Assembly: GCF_014193675.1 (NCBI RefSeq)
Contig: NZ_BLXZ01000002.1
Location: 558,001 to 622,000 of the forward strand
Direction: 5' to 3'
Length of the DNA stretch: 64,000 nucleotides
DNA from: Geomonas limicola
GTDB taxonomy: Bacteria > Desulfobacterota > Desulfuromonadia > Geobacterales > Geobacteraceae
Under the pieces are notes generated by a model. The model saw only the letters and a list, made by a program, of their open reading frames with translations. It was not told where the DNA came from and made no database searches. Shown here in pieces: positions 1-8,034 of the stretch (the stretch's first letter is position 1; each line of letters begins with the position of its first letter). The position numbers and the translations under genes were made by a program.

Positions 1-50
1 CCAGGCAAGAGAGTGGCGGGCCAGTCGGCTCGAAAGGTATCTGGACCAGG

Positions 51-1631
51 TTGCTTCCCGGATCGCGGCCCGTGCGCTGGATACTCGGGATACTGCTCGG
101 TATCGCGCTGCTCCTCTACATCGTGTCGTTCTTCATCGACGAGCCGCTGCGCCGCATGACCGAGCGCAAGATCAACCGCGACCTCAAGGGGTACTCGGTG
201 AAACTGCCCGGGCTGCATCTCGCGCTCATCGGCCTGTCCCTCACCCTCAAGGACCTCACCATCATCCAGCAGGCCCATCCGGATCCCCCCGTCGCCAAAT
301 TCCCCGTCCTGAAGGCGAGTGTGCACTGGCGGGAGATCCTCTCCGGGCGCCTGGTCGGCGAGCTGCAGTTGGACCGGCCAAGGCTGCATATCAACCTGCA
401 GCAGCTGCGCAGCGAGGCGACCAGCAAGGTGAAACTGAAAGAGAGGGGCTGGCAGCAGGCCGTCGAGGATATCTACCCCCTCAAGATCAATACGGTCACC
501 ATCAACGACGCCAACATCACCTACATCGACCTTGACCCCAAAAGGCCGCTGACGCTCAGCCACCTGAACCTGGAGGCGAGCAATATCCGCAACATCCATC
601 TGCCCGACAAGGTCTACCCGTCGTCCTTTCACCTGGAGACCGACATTTTCGGCACGGGGCATGGCGTCGTCGAGGGCAAAGCGAACTTCCTCGCCGAACC
701 GATCCCCGGGGTCAAGGCTGGTTTCAAGTTGGAAAAGATCCCGATGAGCTACTTCAAGCCGATGCTGGCCCGCAGTAACCTTGCCATCGAGGGTGGTGTC
801 CTGCATGCCTCGGGGGATACCGAGTACGCACCGAAAATCAAGAAGGCGCACCTCAAGGAGCTCACCATCAGCGGCATGAAGCTCGACTACATCCACTCTC
901 CCGCCACGGCAGGAGCGGAAAAACGTCGCGCGGCGGTGGTCGGCAAAGGGGCCAAAGAGGTCAGCAACAAGCCGGGGGTCCTGATCAGCGCAGACGACAT
1001 CAGCCTGAGCGGCTGCAACCTCGGGATAGTGAACCGGGAACCCGGCAAGACCTACCGGGTCTACCTCGCCGACACCACGTTTCACATCAGCAACTTCTCG
1101 AACCAGTTCGCGCAGGGACCGGCCCAGGCCCGGCTGGACGGGAAGTTCATGGGGCACGGGCCGACCCACGTCACCGGTGCCTTCCGAGCGGAGAAGCAGG
1201 GGCCCGATCTCGATCTCTACGTCAAGATCGACAACACCCAATTGACCTCGTTGAACGACCTCTTGCGCGCCTACGGCAACTTCGACGTGGCGGCCGGGAC
1301 CTTCTCGCTGGTAACCGAGCTGCACGTCAGGAACAACGTGATCACCGGGTACCTTAAACCGTTTTTCAAGGACATGAAGGTCTACGACAAGCGCAAGGAC
1401 AAGGAGAAAAGCCTGTTCCACAAGGTCTACGAGATGTTGATCGGGGGGGTGGCCAAGCTCCTGGAAAACCGGCCGCGCCAGCAGGTAGCCACCAAGGCGA
1501 CCATCTCGGGGCCGCTGCAAAAACCCCACACCAGCACGTGGCAGATCATCGTCGAGCTGATCCGGAACGCCTTCTTCAAGGCGATACTGCCGCGCTTCGA
1601 GCAGGAGTACACCACAGCCGGAAAGCGGTGA
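51..1631 (+). CDS. DUF748 / AsmA-like envelope protein
   Basis: About 526 residues. One N-terminal transmembrane segment (about residues 10-28, rich in Ile/Leu) is followed by a motif of the type FFIDEPLRR and then a long beta-rich periplasmic region. This layout is typical of DUF748 proteins, which belong to the AsmA/TamB-like group of inner-membrane-anchored proteins thought to bridge toward the outer membrane. The start is uncertain. TTG at 51 is used here; GTG at 72 would begin just before the membrane segment, and the frame is open to the window edge, so the true start could lie outside. The biochemical role is unknown, and assignment to lipid transport or envelope integrity is by family only. 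The gene is not clearly in an operon with the small genes downstream. Confidence 0.75.
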   Translation: MLPGSRPVRWILGILLGIALLLYIVSFFIDEPLRRMTERKINRDLKGYSVKLPGLHLALIGLSLTLKDLTIIQQAHPDPPVAKFPVLKASVHWREILSGRLVGELQLDRPRLHINLQQLRSEATSKVKLKERGWQQAVEDIYPLKINTVTINDANITYIDLDPKRPLTLSHLNLEASNIRNIHLPDKVYPSSFHLETDIFGTGHGVVEGKANFLAEPIPGVKAGFKLEKIPMSYFKPMLARSNLAIEGGVLHASGDTEYAPKIKKAHLKELTISGMKLDYIHSPATAGAEKRRAAVVGKGAKEVSNKPGVLISADDISLSGCNLGIVNREPGKTYRVYLADTTFHISNFSNQFAQGPAQARLDGKFMGHGPTHVTGAFRAEKQGPDLDLYVKIDNTQLTSLNDLLRAYGNFDVAAGTFSLVTELHVRNNVITGYLKPFFKDMKVYDKRKDKEKSLFHKVYEMLIGGVAKLLENRPRQQVATKATISGPLQKPHTSTWQIIVELIRNAFFKAILPRFEQEYTTAGKR

Positions 1632-1663
1632 GGATTGCCGCTTCGCGCCACAAGCCAACCCCA

Positions 1664-1692
1664 TTGACAAAGTTTTGACAGAGGGAGAATAT
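1664..1692 (+). promoter_or_regulatory. possible sigma70-like promoter
   Basis: A perfect TTGACA at 1664-1669 is followed after 17 bp by GAATAT at 1687-1692, which is a poor -10. A second TTGACA lies at 1675-1680. The region is AT-rich and sits in the gap before the small-protein cluster that begins at 1783, so it could drive that cluster. The weak -10 keeps this tentative. Confidence 0.3.
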
Positions 1693-1782
1693 TAAAATTA
1701 GCCAATATGGTGTAGATTGCCTGAACTGACGGTGTGAGCACCGGGCTTACCGAGGGATCAGGCAGCTACCGGGGAGGAAGCC

Positions 1783-1935
1783 ATGAGAACCATCTTGCTG
1801 ATCATCGTCGTTTTACTACTGGTGGCCGCGCTGCCTACCTGGCCCTACAGCGCGAGCTGGGGGTACTATCCCAGCGGCGGTCTGGGCCTGGTTCTCCTGA
1901 TCCTGCTCATTCTGGCCCTGATGGGGCGGGTTTAG
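1783..1935 (+). CDS. DUF3309 small membrane protein
   Basis: This 50-residue ORF starts with ATG after a clear GGGGAGG ribosome binding site at 1771-1777. It has two hydrophobic stretches, one near the N-terminus (ILLIIVVLLLVAALPTWPYS) and a second Leu-rich one ending in MGRV, separated by a Trp/Tyr/Gly-rich turn. This is the pattern of DUF3309 proteins, tiny membrane proteins common in proteobacteria, often found beside stress genes. No function is established. It is the first of five closely spaced small genes on this strand. Confidence 0.75.
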   Translation: MRTILLIIVVLLLVAALPTWPYSASWGYYPSGGLGLVLLILLILALMGRV

Positions 1936-1970
1936 CGACATGGCGCTAGCTCAGGGCAAGGGAGGGTGAA

Positions 1971-2153
1971 ATGGCCAAATACGGTAAAAAAGCGCAAGAA
2001 AACGTGGAAGAGGCGATGCACAAGTTCAAGAAAGGCGAGCTGAAAAGCGGGGGGAGCGGAAAGAAGGTCACCAACCCGAAGCAGGCGGTGGCCATCGGGC
2101 TTTCCGAGGCTCGCGAAAAAGGGGCAAAGGTGCCGGAACCTGAGAAGAAGTGA
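1971..2153 (+). CDS. DUF6496-type small basic protein
   Basis: A 60-residue, highly charged, Lys/Gly-rich protein beginning MAKYGKKAQENVEEAMHKFK, preceded by GGGAGG at 1961-1966. The central segment contains KSGGSGKKVTNPKQAVAIGL, the signature of DUF6496 proteins in which a basic stretch precedes a conserved 'QA(I/V)AIALSEAR' helix. The family is of unknown function; such proteins are often annotated with stress or plasmid stability genes. It is soluble, with no signal peptide. Its place between DUF3309 and YflT-like genes suggests a general stress locus. Confidence 0.7.
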   Translation: MAKYGKKAQENVEEAMHKFKKGELKSGGSGKKVTNPKQAVAIGLSEAREKGAKVPEPEKK

Positions 2154-2186
2154 GCATCCGGCCCAGAGCTAAAAAGGAGATAGATC

Positions 2187-2750
2187 ATGGCAAAGAACAT
2201 CGCAGTCTTCGGAATCTATCGGACCCGTCAGAACGTGGAAGAAGCGGTGCAGGCGCTGCAAAATGCGGATTTCCGCTCGACAGACATATCGGTTCTCTTC
2301 TCTGAGAACCTGGGAACCAAGGACTTCGCCCACGAGAAACATACCAAGATGCCTGAAGGCACCTCGGCGGGCGCCGGAACCGGTGCAGTGATCGGGGGAG
2401 CGCTCGGCTGGCTTACCGGTATCGGCGCGTTGGCGATTCCGGGCATCGGACCGTTCATCGCGGCCGGGCCGATCGTTTCCCTGTTGGCCGGTATCGGGGC
2501 TGGTAGCGTTGTTGGCGGTATCGCGGGGGCGTTGGTAGGTATGGGCATCCCCGAGTACGAAGCCAAGCGCTACGAGGGGAGGATCAAAGAAGGGGGTATC
2601 CTGCTCTCGGTCCACTGCGACAACGCAGACTGGAAGAAACGTGCAGTCGAGATCCTGAAACAGACCGGTGCCGGCGATGTGGGTACCGAGGGTGAGGCGA
2701 AGTCTGATTTCGCGGCCTCGGACAAACCCGGTCACCGGAATCTCACCTGA
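2187..2750 (+). CDS. YflT-like stress protein with glycine zipper
   Basis: A 187-residue protein starting at ATG after AAAAGGAG. The N-terminal 40 residues (AVFGIYRTRQNVEEAVQALQ, then a DISVLF motif) match the general stress protein 17M/YflT-like fold, in which a short alpha/beta domain opens with a '(A)VFGIY' strand. Residues about 50-120 are dominated by Gly/Ala/Ile repeats of the GxxxG type (glycine zipper), probably a membrane-inserting hairpin. The tail (KEGGILLSVHCDNADWKKRA) returns to an alpha/beta pattern and is followed by a charged end. The exact function is unknown. A role in envelope or desiccation stress is inferred from family and neighbours only. Confidence 0.65.
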   Translation: MAKNIAVFGIYRTRQNVEEAVQALQNADFRSTDISVLFSENLGTKDFAHEKHTKMPEGTSAGAGTGAVIGGALGWLTGIGALAIPGIGPFIAAGPIVSLLAGIGAGSVVGGIAGALVGMGIPEYEAKRYEGRIKEGGILLSVHCDNADWKKRAVEILKQTGAGDVGTEGEAKSDFAASDKPGHRNLT

Positions 2751-2847
2751 TAGCACCAGGGACGACCCGCTCGTGGTGAGGAGGTCGTCCCTTCTGTGTG
2801 GGCAGACAGCTGGTGAGGCTCGACAGAGCGCCAATCGGAGGACCCTG

Positions 2848-3363
2848 ATGGGGAACAGCCAAGGGAAAGACATAGCTGCACGGGAGCATGTCCCGGGAGA
2901 AGGCCTCGATCTGTTGTTGCGTAGCGACCATAGCAGGATCCGCCAGCTCTTCGACGAGATCGAAAAGACCGAACCGGCCGAGCTGGCGGAGCGCAAAGAG
3001 CTCTTTTTCACCCTGCAGGAAGAGCTGCTGGCGCACCTGGAAGCCGAGGAGCGTTTCTTCTACACCGCCCTCGAGCACAACGACGTGGCCCGCGCGAGGG
3101 TGCTGGTGGGCTACGAGGAACATCAGGTGGTCCGGCAGCTGATCGGTGCCTTCACGAGCCTCGCCGGAGACGATGCCCGCTGGTCGGCAAAGTTGTCGGT
3201 GCTCAAAAAGCTGATAACGCGTCACATGGAGGAGGAAGAGGAGGAGCTGTTTGCGCTGGGAAACGAGGTCTTCAGCCAGGAAGAGTTGCGGGGCATTGCC
3301 GGAAAGGTACAGGAAGTAAAACTGGCCCCGAAGAAATCGACACTAGCCAAGGAGGCTGGCTGA
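2848..3363 (+). CDS. hemerythrin-like (HHE) domain protein
   Basis: A 171-residue protein. The start chosen is ATG 2848, preceded by CGGAGG at 2835-2840, rather than an upstream in-frame start inside the previous gene. The metal-ligand pattern of a hemerythrin-type four-helix bundle is visible: LLRSDHSRIRQLFDEIE on helix 1, HLEAEERFFYTALEHND on helix 2, YEEHQVVRQLIGAF on helix 3 and ITRHMEEEEEELFAL on helix 4. These proteins bind a di-iron centre and sense or store O2 or NO, or protect Fe-S clusters. The acidic stretch after the fourth-helix His is marked. It lies about 100 bp after the YflT-like gene and is probably transcribed with it. Confidence 0.8.
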   Translation: MGNSQGKDIAAREHVPGEGLDLLLRSDHSRIRQLFDEIEKTEPAELAERKELFFTLQEELLAHLEAEERFFYTALEHNDVARARVLVGYEEHQVVRQLIGAFTSLAGDDARWSAKLSVLKKLITRHMEEEEEELFALGNEVFSQEELRGIAGKVQEVKLAPKKSTLAKEAG

Positions 3364-3448
3364 ACAAGGATAGCGGCCCGAAGCGCGGCGGGCCGGCACG
3401 CGCGGCACGTGCATAGGTTGGCGCGGCCCTCTTACACAGGAGGTAGCC

Positions 3449-3631
3449 ATGGACAGCAAAGGGAAACAGGGACAGAAAACGGGCCAAAGTGCAGGCCAAG
3501 GCAAACAACGCTCCGATTCGGAGCAGACCCGCAGCGGCGTCGGGATGGAACGGCAAAGCGAGCGGCAGCAGCCAAAGACCACTGAACAGCAAAAGCACAA
3601 AGAAGGTCAGTCGAAAAGCGGGAAGAAGTAG
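3449..3631 (+). CDS. small hydrophilic low-complexity protein
   Basis: A 60-residue ORF starting at ATG after a strong AGGAGG ribosome binding site (3438-3443). The composition is almost wholly Lys, Gln, Gly, Ser, Glu and Arg, with no hydrophobic core, so it is probably intrinsically disordered. I do not recognise a named family, though such Gln/Lys-rich peptides resemble hydrophilins and KGG-type stress peptides. A strong ribosome binding site, same-strand clustering with four other stress-type genes and a terminator downstream support it as a real gene. Confidence 0.6.
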   Translation: MDSKGKQGQKTGQSAGQGKQRSDSEQTRSGVGMERQSERQQPKTTEQQKHKEGQSKSGKK

Positions 3632-3719
3632 CTCCGGCGGCTAGCGGAAAGGGCCGCGCCTTTGGACGTGTTGCCGGTGCAGGTTCACCTGGATCGCTAC
3701 ATATGGTGAGAAGTGTCAT

Positions 3720-3752
3720 GGCGGGTTCGGCAAATTGTCGAATCCGCCTTTT
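3720..3752 (+). terminator. intrinsic terminator of small stress cluster
   Basis: Inverted repeat GGCGGGTTCG / CGAATCCGCC (3720-3729 and 3739-3748, one G-U pair) with a 9-nt loop, followed by TTTTGTTGTT. It lies 90 bp after the 60-residue protein gene. Confidence 0.75.
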
Positions 3753-3855
3753 GTTGTTAGAGAACAGTGCCTGCAGCTTCCGACTGACCGCGCTGCGCAC
3801 GGAATATCCGGATCTCATCCAACGTAGCAACTCCTGGCATGAATCTCAGTGCAGC

Positions 3856-5772
3856 TCAGAAATAGTGGTTCCACAGCAGGCTGACATCCTCGACGTGGTG
3901 CCGGTTCACGAACTGCCGCGAGTAGAGCAGGCTCAAGCTGTCGTTCTGGGCCAGCCGCAGGTTTTGATCCAGCGACAGCTTGATCCTGGTGCGTTGGTCC
4001 CCGAGCTCGAAGCTGAAGATCGAGGCGCTTAGGTGGAGTTTCCACCAGGGGGTGAGCTGTTCCAGCGCTCCGGCACTGACTCCGAGGCCAAGAGCGGCGT
4101 CTCCCCGCAACCCCGTGCCGAGGTTGACATCGACCTCTCCCAAGCCGTACCAGATTCCCCCGAACGGGGAGCCGCCGGCTACGCCCCCGCCGGTGTTGAG
4201 CCGGTAGATCAGATGGTCGGTACCATCGCGCAGCAGTTCGGTATCCCACCCCGTACTGACCTTCCAGGAGAGCGGCTTGAAAAAGAGGTCGCGCTCGGTA
4301 AGCGACAGGATGTCCACCAGGTGCAGGCTGCGCAGCCGCATCCCGTCGTCGGGGAGTCGGTAGTCGAGCGCGGTATCCAGGAACTTGATCTGTGCTCCCC
4401 TGATATACCCCTGGTCCGGGTCCATCAGGGTATGCAGCGCCAGCTGGAAGCCGAGCGCGGCATAGGGCTCACCGCGTCGTAATCCGGCACCCAGCGAAGC
4501 CCGGGAGCTCTGGTGACCCGACTCGGGGCGCGCCGGCTCCGGAATCCGGTAGAGCTCCTCGGGTGCGGCTCCCAGGGCGCTGCGCTGCGCCAACAGTTTC
4601 AGGTACTTCTGATTGAACTCCTCCTGGGAGAGTTCGCGACGGGCCAGCCGGACCTGGAGAAACTCGATGGCGGCGTCGTGGGCGGCAATCTGCTGCTTCT
4701 TGTCGAGCCTGCCGAGTTCGTCGGGGGAGGCTGCTCCATGGGCCAAGCGCCAGGAGGTTTGACGCCCGGCATCGTCCAAAAAGGAGCCGAGATGCCGGAT
4801 ACGGGTCCCTTGGGAGGGGCGGTAGCGGGGAAGCTCGAGAATCCCGCTGTGGAGAGCGATGTCGATGGTCTGGGTGGGGAGTACGAGGAGCCCGGTCCGC
4901 TTGGTCAGCTGCAGGCTGGGGCGAGCCGCCTCGATCAGGAAGAGCAGGTTGTACGAGCAGTTTTCGTCCAGAAAATAGTACGAGGAGGTGATGTTCTGCA
5001 GCTCCCAGAGGTGGTTCAGCATGGCCTTCACTTCGTCCGGGGAGAGATTGAGCGGGTACTCCCACATGTCCCGATGCTCCAGGTCGTTGTACTCCTTCAC
5101 CTTCACGTAGTAGGGCATCAGCGAGTAGAGCCCTTTGTAGCCGCCGAAGATCCCCTTCCAGGCGTAGACGAAACCGTTGGTATCGGTGGTGACGGCGGCA
5201 TAGTTGCCGGCATAGGAGATGAGGCTGCTCTTGCTGCTGCCGTCGATGCGGATCAGGGTGTGCCCGAACATCGAGGCGGGGCTGTTGATGTGACCGACCG
5301 GAAAGACCAGCACCGCGCTGCGCCCCTCGACGGCGGCCAGCGCCTTGTCGCGTTCGCTGCAGCGGTACTCGGGGAGCCGCGCAGGGTCAATGCCCAGCCG
5401 GGAGGTGAGCCAGGCAAAGCGCGCGGGAAACCGGCAGGCGAGATAGGCGCCGTCCCGGTCCGGGGTCTTAAACATCTGGGCTAAAGTGGCCAGAAGCTCC
5501 AGCTGCGGCTCACTGCGTCCTCCCGGGGCGAGGAAGAAGGCGGGGTCGTCGATGCGGCTCTTTATCCCCCCCTTCCAGGGGCGGGTGTAGTGCAGCAGCA
5601 CCTCCCAGGTGCGCTCCGTGGCCAGCGACTGTTGGACCGCGCGCTGTTGCAGTTCGACGAGGTAGGGGTCCTCAGCCGGTTGAGCAGATGCCGGGACCGG
5701 GAAAACAAGGGAGACCAGAAAACCGAGTGTGGCGATGGATGCGAGCAGACGAGCCGGGCGGGAGAGGGTCAT
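3856..5772 (-). CDS. DUF4105 (Lnb-type) envelope protein with C-terminal barrel-like region
   Basis: About 638 residues. ATG at 5772 is chosen because AGGAA lies just upstream; a GTG seven codons earlier falls in the T-tail of the preceding gene's terminator. A signal peptide ends near PVPASAQPAEDP. The central part carries DUF4105 features, including VFPVGHINSPASMFGHTLIR and SYAGNYAAVTTD, and a YYFLDENCSYNLLFLIEAAR motif, which contain the conserved His, Asn and Cys of the Lnb N-terminal periplasmic domain, a papain-like hydrolase fold. The last 230 residues or so form alternating amphipathic strands ending in Phe (LLWNHYF), as in an outer-membrane beta-barrel. The substrate is unknown. A cell-surface acyltransferase or amidase role is only a family-level guess. 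Confidence 0.75.
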   Translation of the reverse strand: MTLSRPARLLASIATLGFLVSLVFPVPASAQPAEDPYLVELQQRAVQQSLATERTWEVLLHYTRPWKGGIKSRIDDPAFFLAPGGRSEPQLELLATLAQMFKTPDRDGAYLACRFPARFAWLTSRLGIDPARLPEYRCSERDKALAAVEGRSAVLVFPVGHINSPASMFGHTLIRIDGSSKSSLISYAGNYAAVTTDTNGFVYAWKGIFGGYKGLYSLMPYYVKVKEYNDLEHRDMWEYPLNLSPDEVKAMLNHLWELQNITSSYYFLDENCSYNLLFLIEAARPSLQLTKRTGLLVLPTQTIDIALHSGILELPRYRPSQGTRIRHLGSFLDDAGRQTSWRLAHGAASPDELGRLDKKQQIAAHDAAIEFLQVRLARRELSQEEFNQKYLKLLAQRSALGAAPEELYRIPEPARPESGHQSSRASLGAGLRRGEPYAALGFQLALHTLMDPDQGYIRGAQIKFLDTALDYRLPDDGMRLRSLHLVDILSLTERDLFFKPLSWKVSTGWDTELLRDGTDHLIYRLNTGGGVAGGSPFGGIWYGLGEVDVNLGTGLRGDAALGLGVSAGALEQLTPWWKLHLSASIFSFELGDQRTRIKLSLDQNLRLAQNDSLSLLYSRQFVNRHHVEDVSLLWNHYF

Positions 5773-5794
5773 GGGTTCCTGGGAAAAGAACACA

Positions 5795-5830
5795 GCAAAG
5801 GCACCCCGGATCGCTCCGCGGTGCCTTTGC
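5795..5830 (-). terminator. intrinsic terminator after DUF3015 gene
   Basis: Perfect 11-bp inverted repeat GCAAAGGCACC / GGTGCCTTTGC (5795-5805 and 5820-5830). On the minus strand it is followed by a T-rich tail (TGTGTTCTTTT). It separates the DUF3015 gene from the DUF4105 gene. Confidence 0.7.
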
Positions 5831-5852
5831 CGCTAAAGATGCCGAAAATTTA

Positions 5853-6323
5853 TCAGTTGTTGAGCACGGTCAGCGTGTTGTCGATGACTTCAGCCACGAC
5901 AACGTGCTCAGAGGTGAAGATGCTGCCGAAGTTGTTCTGCAGCTTCGAGTTGAAAGCGACACTCTGCGCCGGGGCGACACCCAGCAGCTCGCCGTAGGTG
6001 TCCAGGGTCTCGCCTTTGCCCATGGCGATGTCCTTGGCAAGGTTGTCCATGTTCGCCTGCACGAAATTGATCAGCTTGTCATTCGAGACGAACTTGCTCG
6101 GCTGTTGGCAGTTGGAGGTGCCGGAAGAGATGCCGAAGGTCTGGGACCCGGAGGTGCCGTTGGTGGTCGCCTGGAACGCCTGGAGCAGTATCGAGTTGTC
6201 TGCCCTATTTTCCCAGATCAAAGTTCCCAGGCCGCAACCGGTGTTGCGATGGGCATCCGCTGCGGCATAGGCTGCTCCGGAAAGTACGAGGGTCATCGCT
6301 ACTGCTGATAGAACCTTTTTCAT
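5853..6323 (-). CDS. DUF3015 periplasmic protein
   Basis: A 156-residue protein with a classical signal peptide (MKKVLSAVAMTLVLSGAAYA) and GGAGG before the ATG. The mature part begins with GCGLGTLIWENRAD, then the motif QTFGISSGTSNCQQP, the two hallmark segments of DUF3015, with one Cys in each that could form a disulfide. The C-terminal half is helical (FVQANMDNLAKDIAMGKGETL). The function is unknown; proteins of this family are abundant periplasmic or outer-membrane-associated proteins in Geobacter and Vibrio. It stands alone between its own terminator and the DUF3332 gene. Confidence 0.8.
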   Translation of the reverse strand: MKKVLSAVAMTLVLSGAAYAAADAHRNTGCGLGTLIWENRADNSILLQAFQATTNGTSGSQTFGISSGTSNCQQPSKFVSNDKLINFVQANMDNLAKDIAMGKGETLDTYGELLGVAPAQSVAFNSKLQNNFGSIFTSEHVVVAEVIDNTLTVLNN

Positions 6324-6369
6324 GGTAGTCCTCCCTGGTTGTGGTGGTACTGCATGAGGTACGTTGAGA

Positions 6370-6900
6370 TTATCGGTACTGAGCTACCACAACGGGATGC
6401 TGGCTGTTACCGGTCTCCCGTTTGGTGACAATGATACCATCTTTGCTCTTGGCGGCAAAAAAATCGGTGCGTGCACCGTCGCCAGTGAGAACGCCGGTGG
6501 AATTGCCGGTCTTAAGGTCCCAATCCAGAGAGAGAGTATTCCGATAGCTGCTCCCTTCGAAGTAGCTGATCTGGTAGTTCACCCGGTCTCCTGACTTCCG
6601 GGCGTGCACCTGGTAGCTCCCGTCGCCCGAGGCGAACCGGAAGTCTTTCTCCCCCTGCGCCACCGGGTTTTTGCCACTCCAGAACTCGATGGTGTTGAAG
6701 AGCACGAAGTCCACCAGCGCGGAGACACCGTAGACCGGAACGATGATGAAGGCCCAGGTAACCAGGCTGCGCACGAACTTGTCCTGGACGCTACCGTTCA
6801 AGGCATAGACCTTCCTGGTGAGTGCCATCTTCCCGTAACACCCTTGCAGTGAAAGTCCTGCTATGGAAATAGCCAGAACCAATGCAGTGATCCTTTTCAC
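6370..6900 (-). CDS. DUF3332 lipoprotein
   Basis: A 176-residue protein. The signal sequence ends in a lipobox-like SLQGC, so lipidation at Cys21 is likely, with AAGGAGG before the start. Residues about 22-75 read CYGKMALTRKVYALNGSVQD and then a hydrophobic region (TWAFIIVPVYGVSALVDFVL) typical of DUF3332. The remainder is beta-rich (FRFASGDGSYQVHARKSGDR). The function is not known. It lies directly upstream of DUF3015 on the same strand with a 46-bp gap, so the two may be co-transcribed. Confidence 0.75.
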   Translation of the reverse strand: MKRITALVLAISIAGLSLQGCYGKMALTRKVYALNGSVQDKFVRSLVTWAFIIVPVYGVSALVDFVLFNTIEFWSGKNPVAQGEKDFRFASGDGSYQVHARKSGDRVNYQISYFEGSSYRNTLSLDWDLKTGNSTGVLTGDGARTDFFAAKSKDGIIVTKRETGNSQHPVVVAQYR

Positions 6901-7117
6901 AACGCACCTCCTTTTGTTGAAGGACCGTAGTCCTGTGAGTAGGGAGGGCCGGGATTGTGTCAGTGAATGCAGTTACCGGCCCTGACTACTGAGCATACCA
7001 GCCATGCATTGACTGGCAAGACCCTGCAAGATACTGACAGTATTGATAGTATTTAAAGAAGGGGCTTGAGGAAGCCGTGGAGAGCTCAATGTGCGGAGGG
7101 GAAAGGCCGGGGGGACA

Positions 7118-7145
7118 TAAAAAAAGCCCCTGGACAGGGGCTTTT
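7118..7145 (-). terminator. intrinsic terminator of tatA
   Basis: Stem AAGCCCC / GGGGCTT around the loop TGGACA, with a long A-run on the left. Read on the minus strand this is a GC stem followed by eight T residues, just after the tatA stop codon. Confidence 0.8.
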
Positions 7146-7168
7146 GTGGGAACCGAAGGTAAACGAGG

Positions 7169-7360
7169 TTACTCGCTCTTCTTCTCGTCGTCGGGACGGC
7201 CGGGCTTGATCTCGATCTCTTCCTTGCCGTTGGAGGCTTTTTTGAAGTTTCTGATGCTCTTGCCCAAGGCGCCGCCGATTTCGGGGAGCCGTCCGGCGCC
7301 GAATACCACGAGCACGATTACCAGGACGACGATGAGTTCCGGCATGCCGAATCCAAACAT
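7169..7360 (-). CDS. tatA: Sec-independent translocase TatA/TatE
   Basis: A 63-residue protein starting at ATG 7360 after GGAGGAG. The upstream in-frame extension has no ribosome binding site and overlaps the promoter. It opens with [20 protein letters not shown], one transmembrane helix, then the hinge [20 protein letters not shown] and an acidic/basic tail. This is the standard TatA layout (Pro-Glu near the start, FG at the hinge, amphipathic helix). It forms the protein-conducting assembly of the twin-arginine pathway, which exports folded cofactor proteins. No tatB or tatC lies in the window, so this is a stand-alone copy. Confidence 0.9.
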   Translation of the reverse strand: MFGFGMPELIVVLVIVLVVFGAGRLPEIGGALGKSIRNFKKASNGKEEIEIKPGRPDDEKKSE

Positions 7361-7392
7361 AGGGACTCCTCCGTTACAGGTTAAGTTGGCGT

Positions 7393-7421
7393 AGTATCGC
7401 ATCGTACAGGTAAAAAATCAA
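7393..7421 (-). promoter_or_regulatory. sigma70-like promoter of tatA
   Basis: On the minus strand TTGATT (7421-7416) and GATACT (7398-7393) are separated by exactly 17 bp. The predicted transcript starts about 25-30 nt before the tatA ATG. Confidence 0.5.
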
Positions 7422-7467
7422 GCTGTTGGGGGCTTCCTGTAGGATAAAAGCTTAATTATTAAAATCA

Positions 7468-7496
7468 TTGCACTTTATTGGGAAACTTGTTATAGG
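7468..7496 (+). promoter_or_regulatory. sigma70-like promoter of response regulator
   Basis: TTGCAC at 7468-7473, 17-bp spacer, TATAGG at 7491-7496. It is placed 44 bp upstream of the response regulator ATG and divergent from the tatA promoter. Confidence 0.45.
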
Positions 7497-7539
7497 CCTT
7501 TCATGACCAACGAACCAGGCACCCGACGAGGAGGGGCCC

Positions 7540-7989
7540 ATGAACAAGATGATTTTACTGGTTGAGGACAATCCCGACGACGAGGCCCTGACACTGCGGG
7601 CGGTGCGCAAGCACATGCCGTACGGTATCGTGGTGGCCCGCGACGGAGCCGAGGCGCTGGATTTCCTGTTCGGTTCCGGACGCTTTGCCGACCGGGATAC
7701 CTCGGTCTGCCCGCTGCTCGTGCTGCTCGATCTCAAGCTCCCCAAGGTGAACGGCCTCGAGGTGTTGCGCCGGATGCGCGACGATGTCCGGACCCGGATG
7801 ATCCCCGTGGTGATTTTCACCTCCTCGACCGAGGAGCAGGACATCTCGGACAGCTACAACCTGGGTGCCAACAGCTACATCCGTAAACCCGTGGACTACA
7901 ACCAGTTCTGTTCGGACATGAAGCAGGTGATGACCTACTGGCTCTCCGTGAACCAACTCCCGCCCCAGAGAAACTGCTGCGCCGACTGA
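7540..7989 (+). CDS. single-domain response regulator (Rcp1-like)
   Basis: A 149-residue protein consisting of one receiver domain. The acidic pair lies in LLVEDNPDDEALTLRAVRKH, the phospho-acceptor Asp in LLVLLDLKLPKVNGLEVLRR, the switch Thr/Ser in VVIFTSSTEEQDI and the conserved Lys in SYIRKPVDYNQF. The Asn-Pro-Asp-Asp start, the LKLPKVNG loop and the GANSYIRKPVD segment are typical of the Rcp1/CheY-like subfamily that works with phytochrome-type hybrid kinases. There is no output domain, so it probably acts by protein-protein contact. GAGG lies just upstream of the ATG. No histidine kinase lies nearby, so its partner is unknown. Confidence 0.85.
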   Translation: MNKMILLVEDNPDDEALTLRAVRKHMPYGIVVARDGAEALDFLFGSGRFADRDTSVCPLLVLLDLKLPKVNGLEVLRRMRDDVRTRMIPVVIFTSSTEEQDISDSYNLGANSYIRKPVDYNQFCSDMKQVMTYWLSVNQLPPQRNCCAD

Positions 7990-8034
7990 TCTCGCCCCTG
8001 TTGCAATCTTAAGCGTCGTGCTATTATCGGGCGC

